Assembly: GCA_036521995.1 (NCBI GenBank) | Contig: DATDGR010000181.1 | Coordinates: 1 to 64,000, forward strand | DNA from: Gp13-AA77 sp036521995 | GTDB taxonomy: Bacteria > Acidobacteriota > Terriglobia > UBA7540 | Direction of reading: 5' to 3' | Length of the DNA: 64,000 nt | Part shown: piece after piece, positions 26,567 to 34,576 of the stretch | Position numbering within the stretch: position 1 is the stretch's first letter | How the letters are laid out: every line of letters begins with the position of its first letter | Program-made: the position numbers and the translations under genes | Notes under the pieces: generated by a model | Databases searched by the model: none | Seen by the model: only the letters and a program-made list of their open reading frames with translations | Told to the model about the DNA's origin: nothing

Positions 26567-27784
26567 ATGTTCGCGCTTGGAGCCCAATCCACGGCCGGAC
26601 GGCGGTGCACAACGACAGCACTATCGTGCCTCGGACTCTTGATCACGGCCGGGGCTCTCGGCTCTCAGGGTTCGCCGCAACAGTCGGCAACCTCTTCTTC
26701 ACAACAACGCGTCGATGAACTTCAGGCTCGTGCCCAGCAGCTTGTTGAGACCAAGGATTTTGAGGGCGCTGCCAAGGTTTATGAACAGATCCTGCGCGTC
26801 ACTCCGGACTCCTCACAGGTTCTTAACAACTTGGGCGCTGCGTACGCCCAGCTCGGTAAGTATCCCGAGGCGGTGAAGGCTTACGAGCGGGCCTTGCGCG
26901 TCCAGCCGCATTCGTTTCCTTTGTTATTGAATCTCGGACTCTCATACTTCAAGACGGGGAATTTCCAAGGCGCTATCGCCCCGCTGGCGGAGGCGGTTTC
27001 CCTTAAGCCTGAGGACTTCCAGGCACGAACCCTCCTGGGTATGTCGTACTACTCAGCCAAGCAGTACCAGCAGGCGAGCGCGCAGTTTGAAAAGCTCATC
27101 GCCGATCAGCCTGATAATCCGACGCTTCAGTATCTGCTGGCAGAAAGCTACCTCTGGAGCGATCAGGAAGCAAAGATGCTCAGTTATTTTCAACGGATTC
27201 TTGATCGCTCCCCCGACTCGGTCACCATTCACATGCTAATGGGCGAGGCGGATGACGGTCTGGACCGCACCGAAGACGCCATCAAGGAGTTCAAGGCTGC
27301 TGCCGAACTGTCCCCGGAACAGCCGGAGGTGCATTTCGGACTGGGGTATCTCTATTGGAAGCGGCACGACTATGACCAGGCCAAGGTCGAGCTTCAACGC
27401 GAAATTCAGTTGGGGGGCTCGGTTGCCAAGTCAGAGGCTTATCTGGGCGATATCGCTCTCAAGCAAGAAAAACCCGAACAGGCCAGGGCCCTATTGCAGC
27501 AGGCACTCCGACTTTTTCCCGACATTCGCATCGCCCATTATGACCTCGGCATTATGGACACCCAGGAAGGAAAGTACGCTGAGGCCGTCGCCGAGTTCCG
27601 GAGCGCCATCCGCCTCGACCCGGCGGAGGCCGACGCTCATTTCCGGCTCGCGCAGGTGTTTCGCAAAGAAGGAAAGGCGGACCTCGCTGAGGCCGAACTG
27701 AAGACCGTAAGCGAAATTCAGACCCGGAAGCAGGAGCACTTGTTCAAGCAGCTCTCAGGTGAATCGCAGCCCGCGAGCCAATAG
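26567..27784 (+). CDS. Exported TPR-repeat protein
   Basis: Scaffold made of about nine tetratricopeptide repeats. ATG 26567 is chosen because a signal-like stretch (ALSCLGLLITAGALGSQG) follows and AGGGTGAG precedes it. The repeats begin near residue 50: AAKVYEQILRVTPDSSQVLN, LGAAYAQLGKYPEAVKAYER, LGLSYFKTGNFQGAIAPLAE, LGMSYYSAKQYQQASAQF, and on to FRSAIRLDPAEADAHFRLAQ. In Acidobacteriota such proteins often precede ASPIC/UnbV genes, as here (28507). A role in assembling or presenting a surface complex is inference. Confidence 0.85.
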   Translation: MFALGAQSTAGRRCTTTALSCLGLLITAGALGSQGSPQQSATSSSQQRVDELQARAQQLVETKDFEGAAKVYEQILRVTPDSSQVLNNLGAAYAQLGKYPEAVKAYERALRVQPHSFPLLLNLGLSYFKTGNFQGAIAPLAEAVSLKPEDFQARTLLGMSYYSAKQYQQASAQFEKLIADQPDNPTLQYLLAESYLWSDQEAKMLSYFQRILDRSPDSVTIHMLMGEADDGLDRTEDAIKEFKAAAELSPEQPEVHFGLGYLYWKRHDYDQAKVELQREIQLGGSVAKSEAYLGDIALKQEKPEQARALLQQALRLFPDIRIAHYDLGIMDTQEGKYAEAVAEFRSAIRLDPAEADAHFRLAQVFRKEGKADLAEAELKTVSEIQTRKQEHLFKQLSGESQPASQ

Positions 27785-28506
27785 TCGATTTCGCGCAGAG
27801 TCAGCGTCTTTGGCGGTACCAGGGGCTTTGTGGCGTGGCTCTTCGGAATTCGTGGAAACGGATCACGCATGACGAGACAGGCCCTGAGCAGGTGCTGGGA
27901 TTCCGAGCGGCACCTAAGGTCTGGCCTTGACAGTAGTGCTTTTTTCCTCTATGGTAGATGCGAAGTAAGTACATCCAAGCCTTCCGCATCGTCGCTTGGA
28001 GCCTCCGTATGAGCTCGTTGGGTCCATTTCAAAGCGCGGGCCACGCGTCCTCACCGATTCCGGACGAGGATCGATCAAATCTAAGGGAGATATCTCTTTT
28101 CTATCAATCACTTTGGTCGTTAGAACCGGCTCTTGCCGATTTCGAGGGAGGTCAAAGTGAACGCAGTTAAAGCTCCCGTTTTCAATCAGATGGAGCTAAG
28201 CCGAAGTCGAATTTCCAAATTCTAGGTTTTGTCCACCTTGAAATGGGCGAGGCGAACCGGGAGTCAGGATGTACTACAGGGTGGTTGTGATGCCGGTGAC
28301 TGAGCTGTGGCTGACAAACAAACCTGGGAGGTCGCTTAGAATCAATCTGATCCGAAAACGGCTTTTGAACTTACCGGTCAATGAGAAACGCGTCCGAGGA
28401 GGCGGACTACCCCCGGCTTGCCGGGACCTGCAGGCGCTCGTCAGGGTTCCTGACGTCCGCAGTGCCCACCCAAAACCCGGAATTCCTTGTGGCGTTGAGG
28501 GCTCGA
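27785..28506. other. Intergenic region between TPR and ASPIC genes
   Basis: No gene supported in 722 bases. It carries dispersed-repeat copy A (28314-28428), directly before the ASPIC gene. The rest has no readable motif; short open frames here lack ribosome sites. Confidence 0.45.
28314..28428 (+). repeat. Dispersed KAGM-LPVNEN repeat, copy A
   Basis: ACAAACAAACCTGGGAGGTC, CTTAGAATCAATCTGAT, ACTTACCGGTCAATGAGAA, GGCGGACTACC and GCCGGGACC, in the same order as copy B on the other strand. One frame reads NKPGRSLRINLI and NLPVNEKRV. It ends 79 bases before the ASPIC start codon and points toward it. Confidence 0.65.
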
Positions 28507-30570
28507 ATGGCGCGACCTCTTGATTTCACCAGCACCGGGCGAACTCTCGTCATCGTGGTCGGCGCTGCTTTCTTAGGTGTCAGCTTCCTCGCTAGACCCT
28601 TCACAAAGTCGACCGGCAGCGCCCGTGCTCTGCCAGCTTCGGCCGTACAGTTCTCCGATATTACCTTGGCGGCCGGAATTCACTTCACCCACTTCAAGGG
28701 AAACAACGGGACGCCGACGATTCTGGAGGAGACCGGACCCGGCGTCTGTGTCTCGGATTATGACGGTGATGGATACGTCGACATTTACTTTCCGAACGGT
28801 CGCGATCTGTACGGCCACGGCATCCCGGCGCGCAATTCGTTGTATCACAACAACGGCGACGGGACTTTCACAGATGTCACCGAAAAGGCGGGAGTTCCCG
28901 GCACCGGTTACGGTCTGGGTTGCGTCTGGGGAGACTACGACAACGACGGCTATCCCGATCTCTACGTGACACAGTACGGAAAGAACGTTCTCTACCACAA
29001 CAACGGCAACGGTACGTTTACGGATTTCACAGATAGGGCTGGCGTGGGCGCCACCGAGCTGGGGACAACATTCCATAGCGGAGCTACCTTCTTCGACTAC
29101 GATCGTGACGGCTACCTTGACCTCTACGTCGGGGGATACGGCAACTTCCTTCCCGGCAGTCAACGTAACTGTGATATTGGCCATGGCATCCTGAGCCCGT
29201 GCCGGCCTATGGTTTACCCCGGTAGCCCGGACGTGCTTTATCACAATAATCGCGATGGCACTTTCAGCGAGGTTACACGGAAAGCGGGGATCTACCAGCC
29301 CAACGGCTACAACCTCGCCGTGGCAGCGGCTGACTATGACAACGATGGTTGGCCTGACCTGTTTGTGGCCAATGACGGCACTGACGCCTATCTCTACCGG
29401 AACCATCACAATGGCACCTTTACCAACGTCGGCGCCAGCAGCGGCATGGCTTTTACAGCCGACGGCAACGCTATGGCAGGCATGTGCGTCGCTCTCGGTG
29501 ACTACGACAATGACGGCAATCTAGACCTTTTCATCACTGACTTCGAGCCACTTTCAGATCATCTCTGGCATAACGATGGCAAAGGACATTTTGACGAGGT
29601 TAGCGACTCCGCCGGAATCGTCGGACCCACGCGCAACGTTCTCAGCTTCGGTGGCGGGTTCTTCGACTACGATAACGACGGCTGGCTCGACCTTTTCATA
29701 GCCAATGGACACATTTCCGCGGAGATCGGTAAAGTCTCACCCGAAGTCCAGTATCAACAGATCGACTCGCTCCTGCACAACAATCACAACGGCAGGTTCA
29801 CCGATGTCACACCGGTCTCCGGAAGCGGATTCGCGAAGCCTTACGTCGGGCGCGGAGTAGCTTTCGCCGACTTCGACAACCACGGCTCGGTGGATGTTGT
29901 GGTCGGAAACAACGGGTCTGCGCCGCTGTTGCTTCACAACGACGGGTCGACGGGTTCCGGTCCCCACAATCATTCGGTCAGTTTTAAGCTGGTGGGCACA
30001 CGCAGTAATCGGGATGCCATGGGAGCCCGTATCAAGCTGCGGGCGGGAGGCTTCTCACAGATTCGCGAGATCGAGGGTGGTGGCAGCTTCATGTCGCAAA
30101 GCGATTTGCGGGCTCACTTCGGGCTGGGAAGTAGTACCCATGCCGACGAGGTTGAGGTCCGTTGGCCGAGCGGCGTGTATCAGCGCTTTCGCAATGTAGC
30201 CAGCGACAAATTCTACGTCATTGTCGAAGGAAAAGACCAGTTGCAACTCCAGCGATTCGCTGCCACTACCGAGCGGCAGCATGCCGGGACGTCAGTCCGC
30301 CGAGAAGTCGGCAGCAATCTCGTCAACGCTGAGGGTACGCGCCTTGAGTGCGCCCAGGGCCGCTCCGCCCATGAGCCAGATCGCGCCCAAAGTCAGGGCC
30401 AGGCGGGGCAGGCTGAGCCAGATGGCCAGGCACGTGATGAGTCCCCCGAGCGGAGCCGCGGCGTCGCGCCAGAATCTCCGGTCGGGGCCGCCGTTCAAGT
30501 AGAACTGCCAGAAGGCCGCAAGGTCCACGGCCATGTAAGCCGCGAAGGCGCCCGAGTTCAGCACCTCTGA
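28507..30570 (+). CDS. FG-GAP/VCBS repeat protein with ASPIC/UnbV domain
   Basis: Exported CRTAC1-like protein: a calcium-binding propeller plus ASPIC/UnbV module. ATG 28507 follows GAGGG; the open frame runs back to 28381 but those codons lie in a repeat. Signal anchor: LVIVVGAAFLGVSFLA. Seven Ca-binding loops: DYDGDGYVDIY, DYDNDGYPDLY, DYDRDGYLDLY, DYDNDGWPDLF, DYDNDGNLDLF, DYDNDGWLDLF and DFDNHGSVDVV (the sixth Asp changed to His). ASPIC: NRDAMGARIKL, SFMSQSDLRAHFGLG, VEVRWPSGVYQRF, DKFYVIVEGK. The normal family end is about 30240. The frame continues for 110 more codons of Arg/Glu-rich sequence, which are the antisense of the permease gene's 3' end, so the natural stop has probably been lost. 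Confidence 0.85.
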   Translation: MARPLDFTSTGRTLVIVVGAAFLGVSFLARPFTKSTGSARALPASAVQFSDITLAAGIHFTHFKGNNGTPTILEETGPGVCVSDYDGDGYVDIYFPNGRDLYGHGIPARNSLYHNNGDGTFTDVTEKAGVPGTGYGLGCVWGDYDNDGYPDLYVTQYGKNVLYHNNGNGTFTDFTDRAGVGATELGTTFHSGATFFDYDRDGYLDLYVGGYGNFLPGSQRNCDIGHGILSPCRPMVYPGSPDVLYHNNRDGTFSEVTRKAGIYQPNGYNLAVAAADYDNDGWPDLFVANDGTDAYLYRNHHNGTFTNVGASSGMAFTADGNAMAGMCVALGDYDNDGNLDLFITDFEPLSDHLWHNDGKGHFDEVSDSAGIVGPTRNVLSFGGGFFDYDNDGWLDLFIANGHISAEIGKVSPEVQYQQIDSLLHNNHNGRFTDVTPVSGSGFAKPYVGRGVAFADFDNHGSVDVVVGNNGSAPLLLHNDGSTGSGPHNHSVSFKLVGTRSNRDAMGARIKLRAGGFSQIREIEGGGSFMSQSDLRAHFGLGSSTHADEVEVRWPSGVYQRFRNVASDKFYVIVEGKDQLQLQRFAATTERQHAGTSVRREVGSNLVNAEGTRLECAQGRSAHEPDRAQSQGQAGQAEPDGQARDESPERSRGVAPESPVGAAVQVELPEGRKVHGHVSREGARVQHL

Positions 30571-31656
30571 CGCTTTCTCGAAGTTCAGCACGCCTGAGAC
30601 GGCGAAACTCAGCACGCCGATCAAAATCAAGCCCAAGACGGGCGTGCCGCGGCGCAGGTTCACGCGGGCGAAGGCACGCGGCAGCACGCCGTCCCGGCCC
30701 ATGCCGAACAGGATGCGCGCCGCCGCCACTTGGCCGCTAAGCGCCGAGCCGAAGCAGGCGACGATCAGCACCAGCGCCATGGCGTGAAACAGCGGAGCGC
30801 CTCCGACGCGTCCGTAGACGTCCATAAAGGCGGTCTCAGCGTTGGGAAAGGTGCCGTATTGGGGCCACACCTGGTGGGCCAGGTACACTTGGGCACCGCT
30901 TAGCAGCGCGGTGATGATCACCACCAGCACCACCGCCAGCAGCACGTTGCGGCGCGGGTTGTGAACGTCCTCCGCCAGCGTCGTGACGCTGTCGAACCCG
31001 ATGTAGGTCAGCGCCGCAAAAGACATGGTGGTGGCGAAGGCCCGCAGGTTGAAGGTATGGGGATTCCAAAACGGGGCGGTGGAGAAAACACCGCCGAGGC
31101 CCTGCGTGTGGAAGAGGTAGCGCACCGCCAACACGGCGAAAATGGCGATCACCGCGCACATGCCGGCCAGCATCAGTTCGTTGGCGCGCGCCGTCCAGCG
31201 GATGCCGCAGAGGTTGAGCACCGTGATCAGCACGGCGAATCCCAGAGCGGCCAGGCTGTAAGGCAGGGCAGGGAATTCGCGGCGCAGGGTCACGGCCCCG
31301 AAGATCACGTTGATCAGGGGCATGAAGATGTAGCCCAGCAACATGGCCCAGCCAGCCAGGAATCCGGCAAAAGGGTTGATGGCCCGGGCGGCGTAGGTGT
31401 AAGCAGAGCCCGCCGCGGGATAGAGCGCCGCCAAGCGTCCATAGCTCACGGCGGTGAGCAGCGCCGGCACCATGCTGACCAGCAGAGTGTCGGCCACGTG
31501 CCCGCCGGAGAGCTTCTCGGCGATGCCGTAGACTGTCACGGCGGCGACGGGCTGGACAATGACGATGCCGTAGAAGATCAGATCGCCGAGGCCGAGCACC
31601 GGCCGCAGGTGTGGGCGGGCGGCGTGGGTCTCGGCCCGAATCAGGGGTTCATCCAA
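30292..31656 (-). CDS. APC-superfamily amino-acid permease
   Basis: Twelve-helix cytoplasmic-membrane amino-acid/amine transporter. I place the start at TTG 31656 (LDEPLIRAETHAARPHL): GAGGT lies 7 bases before it and 454 residues is the normal length. The open frame extends to 31968 but that part is Arg-rich and lacks helices. Family signatures: GLGDLIFYGIVIVQPVAA in helix 1, GRLAALYPAAGSAYTYAA, FAALTYIGFDSVTTLAEDVHNPRRN, and GMGRDGVLPRAFARVN. Substrate unknown. The last 279 bases are overlapped in antisense by the extended ASPIC frame. It is the last gene before the nested insertion elements. Confidence 0.87.
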   Translation of the reverse strand: MDEPLIRAETHAARPHLRPVLGLGDLIFYGIVIVQPVAAVTVYGIAEKLSGGHVADTLLVSMVPALLTAVSYGRLAALYPAAGSAYTYAARAINPFAGFLAGWAMLLGYIFMPLINVIFGAVTLRREFPALPYSLAALGFAVLITVLNLCGIRWTARANELMLAGMCAVIAIFAVLAVRYLFHTQGLGGVFSTAPFWNPHTFNLRAFATTMSFAALTYIGFDSVTTLAEDVHNPRRNVLLAVVLVVIITALLSGAQVYLAHQVWPQYGTFPNAETAFMDVYGRVGGAPLFHAMALVLIVACFGSALSGQVAAARILFGMGRDGVLPRAFARVNLRRGTPVLGLILIGVLSFAVSGVLNFEKASEVLNSGAFAAYMAVDLAAFWQFYLNGGPDRRFWRDAAAPLGGLITCLAIWLSLPRLALTLGAIWLMGGAALGALKARTLSVDEIAADFSAD

Positions 31657-31991
31657 CGACTTGACCTCGCAGGGCGGCTCAGTAGCGTTACATTCGGCTT
31701 CGTCCGGCGAACGCTTAGTATCGCACGGTTGTCGCGGGTCAGGAGCCTGACGAGCCCCAGCGGGCCGTCGAGCACGGCGAAGGCGAGCTCCTGACCTTCG
31801 AACAGAATCTGTAAGTCTATACCACAGTGAGTGGCGATCCACGAGAAGCCCAGGGAATGGGCCTCGAGCCAGACTGAAGCTGGCTGCAGTTCCAAGACTA
31901 CAGCGAGACCGGGTATGCGTCTGCTCAGGTATGGTGCGATTCTTGCGGAGATGGAGAAATCGATGCACCGAAGCGGCGAGCCGTCCGACTA
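31657..31991. other. Gap between permease gene and IS element
   Basis: No firm gene. On the minus strand one frame is open from a stop near 31989 to 31641 (reading for example LELQPASVWLEAHSLGFSW), overlapping the permease start. It has no ribosome site and no family I recognise. The sequence may be a remnant cut by the insertion at 31992. Confidence 0.3.
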
Positions 31992-32020
31992 GTATATCGT
32001 TTCATTAAAGTATATCCATA

Positions 32021-32251
32021 TTATTGGGTGAGGGCTGTGAGCGCCTCGAATTGCTTCCAACGGTGAACGACCGGGCAAGCATTAATTTCCGTGATGCCCT
32101 GGAGGATGCGGTCATGGAGTTCCTCCCACGAGTGGACCCGAATATGTCGCAGGAAAGTACGTGCCATTTTGCCGAAAAGGGTCTCGGCGATGTTGAGCCA
32201 AGAACCGTGAGTAGGCGTCAGGACATACTTGAAACGGTTCGGTCGGGTTGC
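32021..32251 (-). pseudogene. C-terminal part of outer IS630 transposase
   Basis: Seventy-six codons and a TAA that continue the transposase frame broken at 33344. It opens ATRPNRFKYVLTPTHGSWLN and continues IAETLFGKMARTFLRHIR; the Glu in NIAETLF is the third DDE residue. It ends HRWKQFEALTALTQ. It has no start of its own and is separated from the rest by the inner IS, so it is not expressed as part of an active enzyme. Confidence 0.93.
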
Positions 32252-32272
32252 TAAAGAGCATTACATAATATA

Positions 32273-32300
32273 GTGACAACTGCGACTATTTCCGCTATAC
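32273..32300 (+). promoter_or_regulatory. Promoter of inner IS transposase
   Basis: GTGACA (five of six to the -35 consensus) overlaps the inner end of the left repeat. After 16 bases comes TATACT (five of six to the -10). The start site would lie about 32307, so the ATG at 32309 would be translated from a nearly leaderless mRNA. Confidence 0.5.
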
Positions 32301-32308
32301 TCTCTGGC

Positions 32309-32836
32309 ATGGGACATCCAGCCGGAGTTAAACGCGATCGAGTGAAATTAGAGCAGCGACGCCTGAAGGCGGCCAAGTGGCTCAATCGGGGTCTGGCGGA
32401 AGCGGAAGTGGCCCGCCGGGTCGGAGTGCATCGCCAGTCGGTTAACCGTTGGGCGCGGCAGTTGGAGCAAGGTGGTGCCGAGGCTTTGAAGCGCACGCCT
32501 CGGGCGGGCCGGCCACCGAAGCTCACGGCCGCCGATCGCCAGCGCATGGTGCAGGGCTTGAAGCGGGGCCCGGAGGCCTTGGGGTACGGCACCAGTCTCT
32601 GGACCGCTTGGCGGGTGGCCGATCTGATCGAGCGCGAGTGTGGCGTGAAGTATTCCACGGTGCACACCTGGCGCCTGCTGCGCGACTTGGGTTGGACCCC
32701 GCAGCGGCCTGCGGGTCGGGCCTTGGAACGGAATGAGGCGGCCATTCGGCGCTGGAAACGCCAGCGCTGGCCGGAGTTAAAAAAAACGCTAAAAAACGAG
32801 GCCAAACCATCGTTTTCGTTGACGAAAGCGGATTGA
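32309..32836 (+). CDS. IS630-family transposase, frame A (inner IS)
   Basis: N-terminal DNA-binding half of the inner transposase. ATG 32309 (MGHPAGVKRDRVK) is preferred to the GTG at 32273, which lies in the end repeat. A helix-turn-helix is visible: RGLAEAEVARRVGVHRQSVN, RWARQLEQGGAEAL; a second one is SLWTAWRVADLIERECGVKY and STVHTWRLLRDLGWTPQ. The frame ends shortly after an A-rich stretch (32779-32797) that contains slip sites. The catalytic domain continues in the -1 frame, so a full enzyme needs ribosomal frameshifting. Frame A alone may act as a repressor, as in other two-frame IS elements (inference). Confidence 0.9.
   Translation: MGHPAGVKRDRVKLEQRRLKAAKWLNRGLAEAEVARRVGVHRQSVNRWARQLEQGGAEALKRTPRAGRPPKLTAADRQRMVQGLKRGPEALGYGTSLWTAWRVADLIERECGVKYSTVHTWRLLRDLGWTPQRPAGRALERNEAAIRRWKRQRWPELKKTLKNEAKPSFSLTKAD
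32791..32797 (+). promoter_or_regulatory. -1 frameshift slippery heptamer A-AAA-AAC
   Basis: In the frame A phase the bases read ctA-AAA-AAC, the classic -1 slip heptamer. A second possible site is the A8 run at 32779-32786 (ttA-AAA-AAA). Slipping at 32791-32797 makes CGA the next codon and joins to RGQTIVFVDESG in frame B. Confidence 0.75.
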
Positions 32837-33318
32837 GCGAACGGCCCCACCGGGTGAAGACTTGGGCACCCCGGGGCCAGACGCCGGTGCTCCAATTCCA
32901 CTTCAACTGGAAGACGCTCTCGGTCATGGCGGGGATCACGTGGTGGAACTTCTATTTCAAACTGTTTCCGGGGGCCATCAAGGGGCCGCAGATCATCGAG
33001 TTTCTGCAGCACCTGATGCGGCACTTGCGAAAACCGCTGCTGGTGATTTGGGACGGACTGCCCGGCCATCGCAGTGTGCTCGTCCGCGACTTCGTCGCTG
33101 CCCAAGGCAACCGGCTCACCCTGGAGTGGCTGCCCGCGTACGCACCCGAATTGAATCCGGTGGAACATATCTGGGGCTATCTCAAGCAAAACGAACTGCC
33201 GAACCTCTGTCCGCGCGACCTGAGCGAACTGAGTACGGCCGCCTGTGCGGCCCTGCGGCGCATGCGGCGTCGGCCCACGCTGGTCACGGCATTCTGGAAG
33301 CAGGCCGAGCTGTTCTAA
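32797..33318 (+). CDS. IS630-family transposase, frame B catalytic half (inner IS)
   Basis: DDE catalytic domain reached by -1 frameshifting from frame A; with frame A it gives about 336-348 residues, a normal IS630 transposase. First Asp in IVFVDESGLSERPHR, second in LLVIWDGLPGHRS, Glu in PELNPVEHIWGYLKQNEL. The ATG-like start at 32833 could give a stand-alone product but would miss the first Asp. No stop or deletion is seen inside, and the end repeats and target duplication are intact, so the element may still move. Confidence 0.9.
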   Translation, partial: RGQTIVFVDESGLSERPHRVKTWAPRGQTPVLQFHFNWKTLSVMAGITWWNFYFKLFPGAIKGPQIIEFLQHLMRHLRKPLLVIWDGLPGHRSVLVRDFVAAQGNRLTLEWLPAYAPELNPVEHIWGYLKQNELPNLCPRDLSELSTAACAALRRMRRRPTLVTAFWKQAELF

Positions 33319-33343
33319 TGTCACTATATTATGTAATCCTCTT

Positions 33344-34258
33344 TAAATAGGCCTGGGTTTCTTTCGACAAGTGCGCGGAATGGTTGTCGAGGACGAGGCG
33401 AAGGGTACAATCCTTGGGGTAGTAGGCATCCAAGTCTCGCAGTAAGGCAATGAACTCCCGGCTGCGATGACGGCGCTCGACCCGACCGGTGACGTGCCCC
33501 GTATGCAGATCCAGGGCGGCCAGAATGGAGCAGGTCCCCAAGCGTTGGTACTCATGATCGCGGGCCACGGTCGGATGCTTTCCGGGCACCGGAGGCAGGT
33601 CCGGCGCCGTGTTGGAGATAGCCTGCACCCCCGGCTTTTCATCCACCGAAACCGTGACCACTTTCATCGAGGGTACCCCTGGCCCTCCGGGCTCATTTTG
33701 CAGGGCCACTTCCTGATACACCAGCAGGACCTCCCGCATCTTGCTCTCAAAAGCCGGATCGCGGCGTTGCAGGTAATAGGTAACCTTGTGCGGTTGCAAC
33801 GGCTGTGCGGCCAAAATCCGATGGACCGTCGCCTTGGAGGCCCGGGCCAAGGACGGATGTCCGGCCGCCGCCGCCTCCCGGCGTACGTGTTGGGCCAAGG
33901 CTTGCCGCGTCCAAAGCTCGGCGGCGTAGCCGAAGTCCTTCGGTTTGGAGCAGGCCACATGAACCACCCAAGCTCTGGCCTCTTCCGTCAACTTCGGGAG
34001 ACTGCCATGCGGTGTATCTTGGAGGCCGGCGGCCACCCCGACTTTCAACGCCCGGCTGACCCACTTGGCCACGCTCTTCCGAGTCAGTTGCACCGCGCGC
34101 ATGATGGCGGCGATGCTTTCACCCGTCTGGTACAGCCACAAAACCTGAGCGCGCTGGACGTCACGCCGCGGAGCCGTATGCGACTTGCGCAACCGCTCCA
34201 GCAAATCCACTTCGTTGGGCAACAACACCAAAGGAGGGCGAGTCGATCTTCTGGGCAT
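33344..34258 (-). pseudogene. N-terminal part of outer IS630 transposase
   Basis: The first 305 codons of a DDE transposase, from MPRRSTRPPLVLLP to ETQAYL, where the inner IS interrupts; the frame then runs into the IS and stops after four foreign residues (KRIT). A helix-turn-helix lies near residues 45-80 (TGESIAAIMRAVQLTRKSVA, KWVSRALKVGV). First catalytic Asp in TVSVDEKPGVQAI, second in RLVLDNHSAHLS. The last catalytic Glu is in the severed piece at 32021-32251. The rejoined protein would have 381 residues. Confidence 0.93.
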
Positions 34259-34321
34259 GCTTCGAGCATAGCATATTTCTCATCCTGATCGATATCTTTC
34301 ACTGAAACGATATACTAGATC

Positions 34322-34576
34322 GTGGCAATTGCGAAGATCGCCCTCGCTCGCGTCGAGGATTATATTCAAATCGAGCACGACGGCTCTATCAGCTTCGACC
34401 CCTCAAACCTCCGCGCAGCGGCGGCAGCACGAATCACCGTAACCGTGAGCGAGCACACCGAGGGGATAGGGAAGGATGCCGTGAGCAGGTGGACTCAAGC
34501 TTCGGCAAGGCTGGCGTGGCCGTTCTCGCTTCAAGCGCTAGCGCCATCGCGCTCCTCTCCACTGGCAAGCTCCTGA
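34322..34576 (+). pseudogene. Possible phage terminase small-subunit fragment
   Basis: A short frame starting directly at the right end of the outer IS: AKIALARVEDYIQIEHDGSI, SFDPSNLRAAAAARITVTVS, EHTEGIGKDA. The order of motifs (ARVxDY, DG, TVxxxTEGxGxDA) recalls the middle of small terminase subunits of tailed phages. After GKDA the likeness is lost. It is a fragment with no start or end of its own. The resemblance is a judgement by eye. Confidence 0.3.

Larger units (their letters stand above)
32254..33343. mobile_element. IS630-family element (inner), 1090 bp, nested
   Basis: The end repeats are AAGAG-C-ATTACATAATATAGTGAC (left) and the same with G at the sixth base (right, reverse-complemented). 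Counting from 32259, 18 bases (ATTACATAATATAGTGAC) are perfect. TA at 32252-32253 and 33344-33345 is the target duplication. Removing the element and one TA rejoins the outer transposase codon TTA (Leu) followed by GCA (Ala) in frame. It carries a two-frame transposase on the plus strand, unlike the outer one in sequence. Confidence 0.93.
31992..34315. mobile_element. IS630-family element (outer), interrupted by a second IS
   Basis: The ends are inverted repeats: GTATATCGTTTCATTAAAG at 31992 and, reverse-complemented, GTATATCGTTTCAGTGAAAG at 34315. Outside both ends is TA, within a C-TA / TA-G context, so the insertion went into CTAG with TA duplication, as known for IS630. Without the inner element (1090 bp plus duplicated TA) it is about 1.23 kb, a normal IS630 size. 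It encodes one DDE transposase on the minus strand, split by the inner element. Confidence 0.92.

Noticed and set aside
31657..31968. Extension of the permease frame to ATG 31968
   Set aside because: The extra 104 residues are Arg-rich and unlike transporters; TTG 31656 with GAGGT gives the normal family length.
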